64,000 bases of DNA. Source: VAZQ01 sp036557665 (lineage in GTDB: Bacteria > Pseudomonadota > Alphaproteobacteria > Rhizobiales > Xanthobacteraceae). Positions 24,774-33,435 of this stretch are shown here, piece by piece; position 1 is the stretch's first letter, and every line of letters starts with the position of its first letter. The stretch lies in contig DATBHG010000044.1 of assembly GCA_036557665.1 (NCBI GenBank), positions 1-64,000 of the forward strand. Direction: 5' to 3'. The position numbers and the translations under genes were made by a program. The notes under the pieces were generated by a model. That model was not told the DNA's origin and searched no databases. It was given only the letters and a program-made list of their open reading frames with translations.

Positions 24774-27551
24774 ATGGCGCTTCTGACCACCCGCCGCGCA
24801 TTGGGGCGAGGCGCCTTCATCGCGCTTCTGATTGCCGTCATCCTTCTCGCGATTTGCCTCATACTCCTCGGCAGCACGGTCGACTTCATCGTGGATTGGC
24901 TTTGGTTCTCGGCGATCGGGTATCTGAGCGTGTTCTGGACCGTCATCGCCGCCAAAGCCGACGTCTTTCTGGCGGTCTTTGCCGCAACCGCGATCGTGTT
25001 GTGGATCAACGGAGCAGTCGCGTTGCGCTGGGCACGTGCGTCCCCGGTCGACCGCCGCCTCGATCAGATATGGCGAGGCGCGCGAGCGGCGACCATGCCG
25101 GAGGTCCTGGACTTCATGCGCGACCGGCTCCGGTGGCGACCGGCGATCGCCGGCAGCGCAATAGCTCTCGCTGCGCTCGTCGGCTGGGCGGAGTTGCACA
25201 ATTGGACAGTTTTCCTGCGCTTTATCTATCAGGTGCCGTTTGGCGGGAGCGATCCGCTCTATGGCAAGGACATCGGATTTTATCTTTTTACGCTGCCTGC
25301 CTATGAGGCGATCAAGAATTGGATGCTGATTACCGTCTTCCTGAGCGCAGCTCTGGCCGGAGCGGTCTATTGGGTTCACGCCCACATCGAGTACCAGGCC
25401 CATCGTCACTGGCTCTCGCCGGCAGCCATCGCGCACGGCTCGGCGCTGCTCGGCTTGTTCTTCGCAATCAAGGCGTGGTCCTACTGGCTCGACCGTTATC
25501 TGCTGCTCTACGGCGATAATGGCGTCGTCGTCGGCGCAGGCTATACCGATATTCACGTTGAATTGCCGATTCTCTGGTTGCTGGTCGCGCTTGCCCTGAT
25601 CGCAGCCTTCATCTGCTGGGCCAACCTGAGGGTCCGCACCTACAAGCTGCCGCTGCTCGCAGCCGCTGTCCTGTTCGGCACCGCCTTTGTGCTGGCGGAA
25701 ATCATGCCTGCCTTGGTCCAGCGCGTATATGTGAAACCAAACGAGCTGCAGCTGGAGAGGCCGTATATCCAGCGCAACATCGCCTCGACACAACAAGCCT
25801 ACGGTCTCCATCGCGTGGCGGTCGAGCCGTTCCCTGTGGAGCAGAGCCTCACGGCAAAGACGCTGGAGGCCAACCAAGCCACTATCGACAACATCCGGCT
25901 GTGGGACTGGCAGCCGCTGATGAATACCTACAGCCAGATGCAGGAGATCAGGACCTATTACAGGTTCCATGACGTGGATGTCGATCGCTATTGGCTGGAC
26001 GGGTCCTATCAGGCGGTGATGCTGTCTGCGCGCGAGCTGAAATCGTCGCTGCTGCCGCCAAACGCACAGACCTGGGTGAACCGCCACCTGCTGTTCACCC
26101 ACGGCAACGGCGCGGTGATGAGCCCGGTCACCCGCAAGAATTCCGAAGGGCTGCCGATCTTCTACCTGAGCGACATCCCTCCCGTCTCCTCGGGCGGCCC
26201 CGAGATTCGCGAGCCGCGTATCTATTATGGGGAGGAAACCGACAGCTATGTCGTGGTGAAGGGGAGCACGCCGGAGTTCGACTATCCCAAGGGCAAGGAC
26301 AACATCTACGCGTTCTACACGGGTATGGGCGGCATTCCGGTCGGCAGCCTCGCGCGCAAAGCCCTGTTCGCCTGGCACTTCAGCGACGTGAACCTGCTGC
26401 TCACGCAGTACATCACACCTGCCAGCCGGATCATGATCCGCCGCAATATTCAGGAGCGCGTCCGTACGGTCGCTCCGTTTCTGGCGCTCGATCATGATCC
26501 CTATCTCGTCATCGTCGGCGGGCGGCTGCTCTGGATGCAGGACGCATATACGACGAGCAGCTATTTTCCCTATGCGCAGCCGTCTCCCGAAGGCAGCCTC
26601 AACTACATCCGCAATTCAGTGAAGGTGGTGATCGACTGCTACAACGGGACGGTCGACTTCTATCTCGTGGACACGTCGGATCCGATCGCGGCCACCTACC
26701 GGCGGATCTTCCCGGAAATATTCAAGCCCCTCTCGGCGATGCCCGCCGACCTGCAGCGGCACATTCGCTACCCCGAGGATCTGTTTCGCATCCAGGCGCA
26801 GATGTATCGCGCGTATCACATGGACAGCCCCGAGGTCTTCTACAATCGCGAGGACCTCTGGCAGCTCCCGCGCCATACCGAGGGCGGGGAAAATACCCTG
26901 ATGGTCCCCTACTACATCATCATGCGACTGCCCGGAGAGGCGAACGCCCAGCTCTTCCTCATGCTGCCGATGGTACCGAGCCAGCGGCAGAACATGATCG
27001 CATGGCTTGCAGCGCGCTGCGACCCACCGAGCTACGGCAAGCTGATCGTGTACGAGTTTCCCAAGGACAAGCTCGTCTATGGACCGTTTCAGATCGAGGC
27101 CCGTGTCAACCAGAACACCGACATTTCACAGCAGCTCTCACTCTGGAACCAGATGGGATCGCGGGTAATCCGCGGCAACATTCTCGTGATCCCGATCGAG
27201 AGCTCGATCCTCTACGTCTCGCCGCTGTACCTGCGCGCCGAGCAGGGCCAGCTGCCCGAGCTCAAACGCGTGATCGCAGCCTACGGCGACCAGGTGGTGA
27301 TGAAGGAGACACTGGGGGCCGCATTGCAGGCGCTGTTCGCGGAAGGCGGCGCCGAGGCGTCTGCGACGAAAGCTGCAACCGGTGCACCTGCCGGAAGCGC
27401 AACGGCAGAAGCCGCGCGCAAGGCGCTCGAACATTACAAACAGGCGCTCGAGCGCTTGAAGTCCGGCGACTGGGCGGGCTTCGGGACGGAGCTCGACACC
27501 GTTCGCGACCTGCTGCAGCAGATGGGCGGCCAGGGCGCTGCTGAGAAATAG
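24774..27551 (+). CDS. UPF0182 family large membrane protein
   Basis: A 925-residue protein matching the UPF0182 (COG1615) family. The N-terminal third has about seven transmembrane helices (residues about 13-35, 55-80, 120-145, 180-205, 225-245, 270-290, 300-320). A large extracytoplasmic domain follows with conserved stretches such as NIRLWDWQPL, YYRFHDVDVDRY, FLALDHDPYLV and EARVNQNTDISQQLSLWNQ. The C-terminus is an Ala-rich helix (residues about 850-920). Function is unknown in all bacteria. ATG 24774 is preceded by GGAGAGGAAT. It is followed 9 bases later by a UspA-family gene, likely co-transcribed. Confidence 0.88.
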   Translation: MALLTTRRALGRGAFIALLIAVILLAICLILLGSTVDFIVDWLWFSAIGYLSVFWTVIAAKADVFLAVFAATAIVLWINGAVALRWARASPVDRRLDQIWRGARAATMPEVLDFMRDRLRWRPAIAGSAIALAALVGWAELHNWTVFLRFIYQVPFGGSDPLYGKDIGFYLFTLPAYEAIKNWMLITVFLSAALAGAVYWVHAHIEYQAHRHWLSPAAIAHGSALLGLFFAIKAWSYWLDRYLLLYGDNGVVVGAGYTDIHVELPILWLLVALALIAAFICWANLRVRTYKLPLLAAAVLFGTAFVLAEIMPALVQRVYVKPNELQLERPYIQRNIASTQQAYGLHRVAVEPFPVEQSLTAKTLEANQATIDNIRLWDWQPLMNTYSQMQEIRTYYRFHDVDVDRYWLDGSYQAVMLSARELKSSLLPPNAQTWVNRHLLFTHGNGAVMSPVTRKNSEGLPIFYLSDIPPVSSGGPEIREPRIYYGEETDSYVVVKGSTPEFDYPKGKDNIYAFYTGMGGIPVGSLARKALFAWHFSDVNLLLTQYITPASRIMIRRNIQERVRTVAPFLALDHDPYLVIVGGRLLWMQDAYTTSSYFPYAQPSPEGSLNYIRNSVKVVIDCYNGTVDFYLVDTSDPIAATYRRIFPEIFKPLSAMPADLQRHIRYPEDLFRIQAQMYRAYHMDSPEVFYNREDLWQLPRHTEGGENTLMVPYYIIMRLPGEANAQLFLMLPMVPSQRQNMIAWLAARCDPPSYGKLIVYEFPKDKLVYGPFQIEARVNQNTDISQQLSLWNQMGSRVIRGNILVIPIESSILYVSPLYLRAEQGQLPELKRVIAAYGDQVVMKETLGAALQALFAEGGAEASATKAATGAPAGSATAEAARKALEHYKQALERLKSGDWAGFGTELDTVRDLLQQMGGQGAAEK

Positions 27552-27560
27552 AGGACTTCC

Positions 27561-27992
27561 ATGAGCATCCGAAAGATTCTGATCGCCGTCGACGAGCAAC
27601 CTCTCTCGGTGCGCGCCGCCGAGCTGGGCGCGGAGCTTGCGCGCGCCCTCGGCGGCGAGGTGGCGCTGATTCATGTCAACGCCCAGGGGTATCCTGGAGA
27701 TACCGGAATCCCGCCGCAGCAGCTCATCGCCGAAGCTCAGGGGGAAAGCAAGCGATTGCTCGCTGGATTCCGCGAGCGCCTCTCGCTGCCGTCCTCGACA
27801 CTCGAGTTCGTGCAAGCGGGGACTCCCACCGAGACCATCACGCGAGCGGCCGCGGATTGGCGCGCGGACCTCATTGTGATCGGCAGCCATGGGCGCACCG
27901 GCGTTCGCCGGGCACTCCTCGGCAGCGTCGCCGAGGGCGTCATGCGCAACGCGCCCTGCCCCGTCCTGGTGGTGCGCGCGCCCCAGAGCTGA
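27561..27992 (+). CDS. Universal stress protein, UspA family
   Basis: A 143-residue cytoplasmic protein of the Usp fold. It opens with the KILIAVDEQPLS strand carrying the nucleotide-contacting Asp and closes with GSHGRTGVRR, GSVAEGV and PCPVLVVR. The G-2x-G-9x-G(S) ATP-binding loop is intact, so this is an ATP-binding class member that probably dimerises. It starts 9 bases after the UPF0182 stop, which ties the two in one message and suggests a membrane-stress link (inference). Confidence 0.88.
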   Translation: MSIRKILIAVDEQPLSVRAAELGAELARALGGEVALIHVNAQGYPGDTGIPPQQLIAEAQGESKRLLAGFRERLSLPSSTLEFVQAGTPTETITRAAADWRADLIVIGSHGRTGVRRALLGSVAEGVMRNAPCPVLVVRAPQS

Positions 27993-28046
27993 CGCGCAAT
28001 GCTCGGGCTCCTGCGCGGAGCTGCGGCAGGACTCGTCATTGATTAG

Positions 28047-28281
28047 GCACGGTGCTGTGCGCTGCGTCTGCTGCCCCGGCGGCGGCTATGACCAGTCGAT
28101 CCGCACAGCGCTGCGGCTCAACATCGCTCCGGAAGATGCCATCCTGAGACAGACTCAGCTCGGTCACTATGATCTGATCGTGATGAGCGCAGGTCGAGCG
28201 GCCGGCAAGACGCGCTCGCTTTCGACAAAGTCGCAGCTGACGACCTCGGGAGCTCCGACCGTTCGATCCTATTCATATTGA
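28047..28281 (+). pseudogene. Decayed universal-stress-protein-like remnant
   Basis: In one frame the 28.05-28.28 kb stretch reads like the C-terminal half of a second Usp domain: IAPEDAILRQTQLGHYDLIV, then MSAGRAAGKTRSLS. The family loop that should follow (G-x-x-G and the PCPVLVV strand) is scrambled to TKSQLTTSGAPTVRSYSY, and no start or N-terminal half fits. It directly follows the intact UspA gene, as Usp-type domains often come in tandem or attached to antiporters. Read as a broken relic; the call rests on a short similarity and is tentative. Confidence 0.4.
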
Positions 28282-28291
28282 GTGATAATCC

Positions 28292-29209
28292 GTGGCCGAC
28301 ATCAAGGGATATCTCGCTCCCGCAGGTTTTGCTCTCGAGCTCCAGCAGGAGCTGGGCGCCGCCGTGCTCAGAGCCTACGGCAGGCTCGTTGTCGCCGCTG
28401 AGGCGCCCAATGCCCCGGCCTGGGCAACGAATGTCTGGCAACAGCCTGTGGAAATTCCGCTGTCCTCGATCAACGATGCCGCGAGGAAGCTGCGCGCAAT
28501 CCAGCGCAACTGGACGCTCTACTCCTTCCGCCATCATCGCCGCGCGGCATTGATCGCGGAGATGCTTCCGAAAGTCTCGGCCAAGCCTGTCCGCTTTGGC
28601 GCGCCGGCGCCGAGCGCACCGCTCGGCTCCTGGACGCTGATTGCCCCCGACATGATGCTCGTGTCGGCCGCATGCACGAGTCCGTTTCCTAACGGCGAAG
28701 CGCAGCTCGTCGAGGATCGCACCGCGCCGAGTCGCGCTTACCTCAAGCTGTGGGAGTTGTTTACGTTGATTGGCGAACGTCCACAGCGGGGTGAGCTGTG
28801 CGTCGATCTCGGCTCGAGTCCGGGCGGCTGGACCTGGGCTCTCCAGAGGCTCGGTGCACGTGTGCTCAGCGTCGACAAGGCGCCGCTCGATTCACGCCTT
28901 GTAAAGCTTCCGGACATCGTCCACCGGCGCGAGAGTGCCTTCGCGCTCGATCCGCGCGAGGTGGGACCGGTCGATTGGCTGTTTTCAGATGTCGTGTGCT
29001 ATCCGAAGCGGCTCCTCGCTCTCGTGCGAAAATGGCTCCAGGCCGGGACCGTGCACCGCTTTGTCTGCACGATCAAGTTTCAAGGAGCAACCGATTTTCA
29101 AGCCATCCGCGATTTCGCCGCCCTTCCCGGATCGCGCCTGCTGCATTTGCATCATAATAAGCATGAGCTGACTTGGATCAATTTTCATCCTCCGCGTGCG
29201 TCCGACTGA
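28292..29209 (+). CDS. RlmM-like rRNA ribose 2'-O-methyltransferase (FtsJ domain)
   Basis: A 305-residue SAM-dependent methyltransferase of the FtsJ/RrmJ superfamily in the RlmM (23S rRNA C2498) branch. An N-terminal substrate-binding region (residues 1-140) precedes the Rossmann domain with APSRAYLKLWE (catalytic Lys), LCVDLGSSPGGWTWAL (SAM site), DWLFSDVVCYP (Asp), CTIKFQG (Lys) and HELTWI (Glu). That completes the K-D-K-E tetrad of 2'-O-methyltransferases. The GTG start gives MADIKGYLAPAGF, the family-like N-terminus. Single gene. The rRNA target is inferred from family, not shown. Confidence 0.78.
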   Translation: MADIKGYLAPAGFALELQQELGAAVLRAYGRLVVAAEAPNAPAWATNVWQQPVEIPLSSINDAARKLRAIQRNWTLYSFRHHRRAALIAEMLPKVSAKPVRFGAPAPSAPLGSWTLIAPDMMLVSAACTSPFPNGEAQLVEDRTAPSRAYLKLWELFTLIGERPQRGELCVDLGSSPGGWTWALQRLGARVLSVDKAPLDSRLVKLPDIVHRRESAFALDPREVGPVDWLFSDVVCYPKRLLALVRKWLQAGTVHRFVCTIKFQGATDFQAIRDFAALPGSRLLHLHHNKHELTWINFHPPRASD

Positions 29210-29232
29210 ACGCCTACCCACCGGAGTTAGGC

Positions 29233-29406
29233 TCACTGCGACTGCGATGATTGAGTTGACGCGGATTTGCGCTCGGCCTCGGCGGCGCATGCAAGCCACG
29301 CCTCGGCGATCTCGAGGAGCGCCGCGCGATCCTTCTCGTTTGCAGCGCGCTTTGCCAGCTGCTTGCATTGCTCCGCATATTCCCTGAACTTTGCAGGGCT
29401 TCGCAT
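29233..29406 (-). CDS. Mini-protein, helical, paralogue of the next gene (57 aa)
   Basis: A 57-codon frame, ATG at 29404-29406 and TGA at 29233-29235. It reads MRSPAKFREYAEQCKQLAKR, then AANEKDRAALLEIAEAWLACAAEAERKSA. The pattern (F/Y)R-(Y/H)A-(E/S)xC-x-x-LA-x-x-A, then DKA-LL-x-(I/M)AE-x-WL, is shared with the 29527-29688 mini-protein, so the two are tandem paralogues. Small helical proteins of this pattern are frequent in Bradyrhizobium-like genomes without known function (recollection). Amphipathic two-helix hairpin predicted. Confidence 0.6.
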   Translation of the reverse strand: MRSPAKFREYAEQCKQLAKRAANEKDRAALLEIAEAWLACAAEAERKSASTQSSQSQ

Positions 29407-29526
29407 CGCACATATCCCACGACTGATATCCCACGTCGGGGAGCCAACAGCCTATGCCATGGTAAAGTTCCACAATCGCGTCAGGTCAATTTTTTGTAAC
29501 AAAGAGACGCGAAGTGATTGCCGCTT

Positions 29527-29688
29527 TTATTCCGGTTTGCTCGATTCACGGCCTTCTGCCTGCTCTGCGAGCCGCAGCCAGGTTTCCGCCATCTTGAGAA
29601 GGAGTGCCTTATCGGTCGGGCTGCGCGCATTCTGCGCGAGCCGAACGCACTCGCTGGCGTGCCGGCGATAATCGTCAGCCGAAGGCAT
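29527..29688 (-). CDS. Mini-protein, helical, of bradyrhizobial type (53 aa)
   Basis: Reads MPSADDYRRHASECVRLAQN, then ARSPTDKALLLKMAETWLRLAEQAEG, two amphipathic helices around a DKALLLKMAE-x-W core. The start at 29688 is preceded by GGAGG about 11 bases upstream; an in-frame ATG at 29715 (adding MAPKEGKRG) is the alternative. It is a tandem paralogue of the 57-residue protein 120 bases downstream. Function unknown; the conserved Cys and Trp suggest a structural or metal role, unproven. Confidence 0.65.
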   Translation of the reverse strand: MPSADDYRRHASECVRLAQNARSPTDKALLLKMAETWLRLAEQAEGRESSKPE

Positions 29689-30004
29689 GCCGCGTTTCCC
29701 CTCCTTTGGTGCCATCCCTTCAATTCTCAGGCGCCGGACTGGTTCCCACGTTCCGCAACGAAGCCCTTTCTCTGATCTCGCCCCGAGTTACCCGAAGCGG
29801 CGTCCGGCTCCCCGCGGCGTCATCCTCCGGCAGGACGGTCACCGCTGGCCCGGCGGCGTTAGGGTTACTCGGAGGAAGGAGAAGTGAACCGAAGCATGAA
29901 GGCTTAGATAAGCGCACGCGCACGATCCGCTCATCGGCGGCAGCTTGCGCGTGCGCGGATCGATAGCGGCAACGTCGCTACGCGACTCTGCAAAGAGGTG
30001 CGGC

Positions 30005-31033
30005 GTGAAAGTGCGGCCATTCGTCAAGAAGGCATTCCCTGTCGTTGCTCGTGCCACCGGGCTGAGCAGCGTAGTCGCGTTGCGATACCGTGGGCGAGGC
30101 GCGATCTTTGCCTTGCACAGCGTGGTCGATCCATCGACCTTTCATCCCGATGAAACGCTGCGCTGCTCCGAGGACAAGCTCGAAGCGACGCTGCGCTGGC
30201 TCAAGCGCCGTGGTGTGGATTTTGTGAGCCTCGATGAGGCCATGCGGCGCCTGAGCAGGCCGTCCGCTGCGCCATTCGCAGTATTCACGTTTGACGACGG
30301 CTACGCTGACAATCTGACGCGCGCACTTCCCGTCATGGAGCGCTTCGCGGCGCCATTCACGGTTTATGTGACGACCGGGATGATCACGCGGGCTATCGAC
30401 GCATGGTGGTTCGGCCTGGCCGCTTTGATCCGCCGGCGTGACAAGATCGTGCTACCCGGCTTTGGGCACCTCGACTGCTCGGGCCTGCCCGGGAAGAAGC
30501 GCAGTTTTGCAAGTATTGAAGCGGCAATTCATCGGGACTTCAGCCTGCTTGCGCGCGTGCGCGCGCTCATCGACGCGAGCAACATCGACTGCCGTGCGCT
30601 GGTGGACCAGGAGGCGCTGAACGAGCACCAGCTGCGGCGGCTGGCCCAGCATCCACTGGTGACGATAGGGGCCCACACCATGACGCACAGGAACCTGGCC
30701 GAGGCCTCCACCGAGACCGTCCGTCTGGAGATGGCGGAAAACCGCAGGTTTCTTCAGGATATCACCGGCACGCCGATCGAGCATTTCGCTTATCCGTTCG
30801 GACACGCGCGCGCCTGCGGCGAGCGCGAGGCAGCCATTGCCCGCGCCGTCGGTTTCCGCACTGCAGTCACCACGCGGCATGGCCAGCTTTTTTCCGAGCA
30901 CCTGCACCACGCGCATGAGCTCCCGCGCGTGCATCTTGCTTATGACGACACCCCATCGAGCCTGCATTGCAAGATGAACGGGGTCCTCCGCGCGGTCCAT
31001 TCGCGATTCGGAAGTCCCATCGCGCTGATGTGA
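30005..31033 (+). CDS. Polysaccharide deacetylase (NodB-homology, CE4)
   Basis: A 342-residue enzyme removing N- or O-acetyl groups from polysaccharide. The NodB-domain motifs are intact: FTFDDGYADN (motif 1, catalytic and metal Asp), HTMTHRNL (motif 2, metal His pair) and YPFGHARACG (motif 3). The GTG start at 30005 has AGAGG upstream; the longer open frame is not family-like. No signal peptide, so it is probably cytoplasmic or membrane-associated and acts on lipid-linked units or nascent chains. First gene of the seven-gene exopolysaccharide operon, 14 bases before the GH5 gene. Confidence 0.85.
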   Translation: MKVRPFVKKAFPVVARATGLSSVVALRYRGRGAIFALHSVVDPSTFHPDETLRCSEDKLEATLRWLKRRGVDFVSLDEAMRRLSRPSAAPFAVFTFDDGYADNLTRALPVMERFAAPFTVYVTTGMITRAIDAWWFGLAALIRRRDKIVLPGFGHLDCSGLPGKKRSFASIEAAIHRDFSLLARVRALIDASNIDCRALVDQEALNEHQLRRLAQHPLVTIGAHTMTHRNLAEASTETVRLEMAENRRFLQDITGTPIEHFAYPFGHARACGEREAAIARAVGFRTAVTTRHGQLFSEHLHHAHELPRVHLAYDDTPSSLHCKMNGVLRAVHSRFGSPIALM

Positions 31034-31047
31034 GCGGAAGACAGAGA

Positions 31048-32307
31048 ATGAAAACATCAATGCCTGCTGCTCCCGGAAATCGCTGCACGAAAAGCGCAAT
31101 CCTGGCGCGCTGGAGCATCAGCATAGTGCTGGCGGTCTCCATGTCAGCTGCGCAGGCCCGCGCACAGAACGCCGAGAGAGCAGATTTTCGGCGCGGTATC
31201 GGGGTCGCTCACGTCATGGCTTGGGCCTCCATCGAGCCCGGCTCCTCCCGGTCATTCGTGTTTCCCCCGTTTCAGTATCCGGCCGACGCTTTGGCCCGCG
31301 AGCTCGGCGCGCTCCGTCGAGCCGGCTTCGATTTCGTGCGCCTCGCTGTCGATCCCGGCCCGTTCCTGCAGCTCCGGGGATCGCGCCGAGACTATTTGGA
31401 CCGCCTCCTGCTGGAGCGTGTGCAGCTCATCCTCTCCAAAGGCCTCTCCGTCATCGTCGATTTCCACCCAAGCGACATGCATGAGGACTACCGCGCGGAG
31501 ATATTGACTCGCGGTGCCGATGCGAAGCCTTTCCAGGATTACCTCGATCTCCTCTCTCGCACGGCGCTGCTGCTCGATGCACTGCACACCCGGCGGGTGA
31601 TGCTCGAGATCATGAATGAGCCTCCCCTGCCTCCTCCTGCGTGGCAGCCCATGTTGGAAGCTGCCTACAGTGCCGCTCGCAGTCGCGCGCCACAGCTCCA
31701 ATTGCTGCTCGACGGCGGCGATGCACCTCTTCCGGAAAATACGAGCTCACTCGGTGAATTCACGCACGATGGGGCGGCGTTCTTCTCGTTTCACTACTAC
31801 GAGCCTTACCAGTTTACACATCAAGGCGCTCCGTGGATGGCCGCCCGCTATCTGACCGATGTACCTTATCCTGCGCTTGCGCGCCCCTTGCTCGAAAGTC
31901 TCGAAGCGAGCGCAGCCGTTATTGCAGCGACCGACCTTTCAGCTGCAGAGAAGCGTCTCGCCAAGCTTGACGCCAGGGAGCAGCTCGAAAACTACCACCG
32001 TTCCTCCTTTGCTCGAGACACCATCGCAAATCGCTTTGCGCGGATGGCGGACTGGGCGCGCGATCACGAGATAGCCGGCAATCGCGTGATCCTGGGCGAG
32101 TTCGGTGCGATCAGGACCACCCGCTCGAGCAAGATTCGCGATGTCGAGCGGGCTCGCTGGTTCCGCGACGTTCGCGAGGAAGCGGAAGCGCGCAGTTTCG
32201 GTTGGGCGGCCTGGGCCTACAAGGGGAGCGGCGGCTTCTCCCTCGTCCAGGACGAGGCGAGCTTGCAGCTTGAACCGGCGATCGGCGAAGCGCTCGGACT
32301 GCGTTAA
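31048..32307 (+). CDS. Secreted glycoside hydrolase family 5 (cellulase-like)
   Basis: A 419-residue protein with a signal peptide at residues 1-40 (ILARWSISIVLAVSMSAAQA, then RAQ). The (beta/alpha)8 hydrolase domain shows the two catalytic glutamates in LEIMNEPP (acid/base) and VILGEFG (nucleophile), plus VDFHPSDMH at the substrate cleft. GH5 enzymes cut beta-1,4-linked glucans and similar backbones. In an exopolysaccharide operon such an enzyme trims or releases the polymer (as ExsH/ExoK-type hydrolases do elsewhere). It lies between the deacetylase and the first GT2 gene. Confidence 0.82.
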   Translation: MKTSMPAAPGNRCTKSAILARWSISIVLAVSMSAAQARAQNAERADFRRGIGVAHVMAWASIEPGSSRSFVFPPFQYPADALARELGALRRAGFDFVRLAVDPGPFLQLRGSRRDYLDRLLLERVQLILSKGLSVIVDFHPSDMHEDYRAEILTRGADAKPFQDYLDLLSRTALLLDALHTRRVMLEIMNEPPLPPPAWQPMLEAAYSAARSRAPQLQLLLDGGDAPLPENTSSLGEFTHDGAAFFSFHYYEPYQFTHQGAPWMAARYLTDVPYPALARPLLESLEASAAVIAATDLSAAEKRLAKLDAREQLENYHRSSFARDTIANRFARMADWARDHEIAGNRVILGEFGAIRTTRSSKIRDVERARWFRDVREEAEARSFGWAAWAYKGSGGFSLVQDEASLQLEPAIGEALGLR

Positions 32308-32325
32308 AGGCGAGCGGGGGCGCAA

Positions 32326-33435
32326 ATGCTCGAGCACGCTCGACCGACAGTCAGCATCATCATCAAGGCCTTCAACGAGGAACGAAACATTGGACCTTCT
32401 ATCGAGAGCGCTCTTGCCGCGCTCGAGGGAATGCAGGGCGAAGTGATCCTGGCGGACGGCGCTTCAACCGACCGAACAGTCGCGATTGCCCTCGAATATC
32501 CCATCAAGGTCGTCCGCTTGAACCGGGTCCAGGACCGGTCTTGCGGCGCCGGCGCGCAACTCGGCTTTCAGCACAGCAGCGGCAAGTACGTCTGCCACAT
32601 GGATGCCGATATGCGCCTGCGCCGTGACTATCTTGCCGCGGCGGTGCAGTTCCTGGAGCAACATGCTGCGGTTGCCGGGGTTGGCGGACTCACCGTTGAT
32701 CATGAGCTCGGCAACCTTGAATTCGCGCAACGCACAAGGCGGCATGACCCGGACCGGGGCCCCGGAAGGGTGACCCGCCTGAACGGCAGCGGCGTTTACC
32801 GGCGTTCAACCATCGTGTCGGTCGGCTATTTGACCGACCGCAACCTGCATGGCGGCGAGGAGCTCGATCTCGGCGCCCGTCTGCACTCCCGCGGCTGGCA
32901 ACTTTTCAAGCTCGATCTGCCGGCGGTCGATCACTACGGCCATACGGGAAGCGCGTACCGATTGTTGCTGCACCGCTTCCTGATGCGCAACTCGTTTGGA
33001 CCGGGAGAGCTCTTCCGAGCAGCGTTGGGTAAACCGCATTTCACGTTCACGCTGCGAAACGACAGGAATCTGACTTTCTGTTTTCTGGTGATGGCGTGGT
33101 GGGCTGGTATGGCGGCCTTGCTGCTGGTCTTACCGGGCGTAATGGGTGCCATTTTTGCAGGACTGTTGTTTCTCCTGCCATTTGCGGCAATGTCCCTGCG
33201 TTGGCGCTCGCTCGACGCGGGGATCTACTCGGTCGCGGTGTGGAACGCGTTGGCGTTGAGCTTCCTGCCAGGTTTCGCGCGGCGGCGTCATGCTCCCACG
33301 AGCTGGATCGACAGCACCGTGTTGAAGCACGGCTCGCGGCTCGATTCGCCCCGCATCCCACGAAAGCTACGGGGCATGAGCGCCGTGACTGCGACCCTGC
33401 CGGAATCGAGCGAGGACGAGCGCGTCCGAACATGA
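32326..33435 (+). CDS. Glycosyltransferase family 2, membrane-anchored (first copy)
   Basis: A 369-residue GT-A enzyme. The N-terminal domain opens TVSIIIKAFNEERNIGPSIE, has the ADGASTDRT nucleotide-sugar pocket, the metal motif MDADMRL and the acceptor-side GEELDLGARL (catalytic acid). Residues about 240-320 contain two to three transmembrane helices, so it works at the inner leaflet on lipid-linked sugars. It is clearly paralogous to the gene at 37204-38322 over the full length. The end overlaps the polymerase start by 4 bases (ATGA). Confidence 0.85.
   Translation: MLEHARPTVSIIIKAFNEERNIGPSIESALAALEGMQGEVILADGASTDRTVAIALEYPIKVVRLNRVQDRSCGAGAQLGFQHSSGKYVCHMDADMRLRRDYLAAAVQFLEQHAAVAGVGGLTVDHELGNLEFAQRTRRHDPDRGPGRVTRLNGSGVYRRSTIVSVGYLTDRNLHGGEELDLGARLHSRGWQLFKLDLPAVDHYGHTGSAYRLLLHRFLMRNSFGPGELFRAALGKPHFTFTLRNDRNLTFCFLVMAWWAGMAALLLVLPGVMGAIFAGLLFLLPFAAMSLRWRSLDAGIYSVAVWNALALSFLPGFARRRHAPTSWIDSTVLKHGSRLDSPRIPRKLRGMSAVTATLPESSEDERVRT

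Noticed and set aside
24660..26495. A 611-codon minus-strand open frame
   Set aside because: Antisense of the UPF0182 gene, which has membrane helices, ribosome site and conserved motifs. The antisense product has none.
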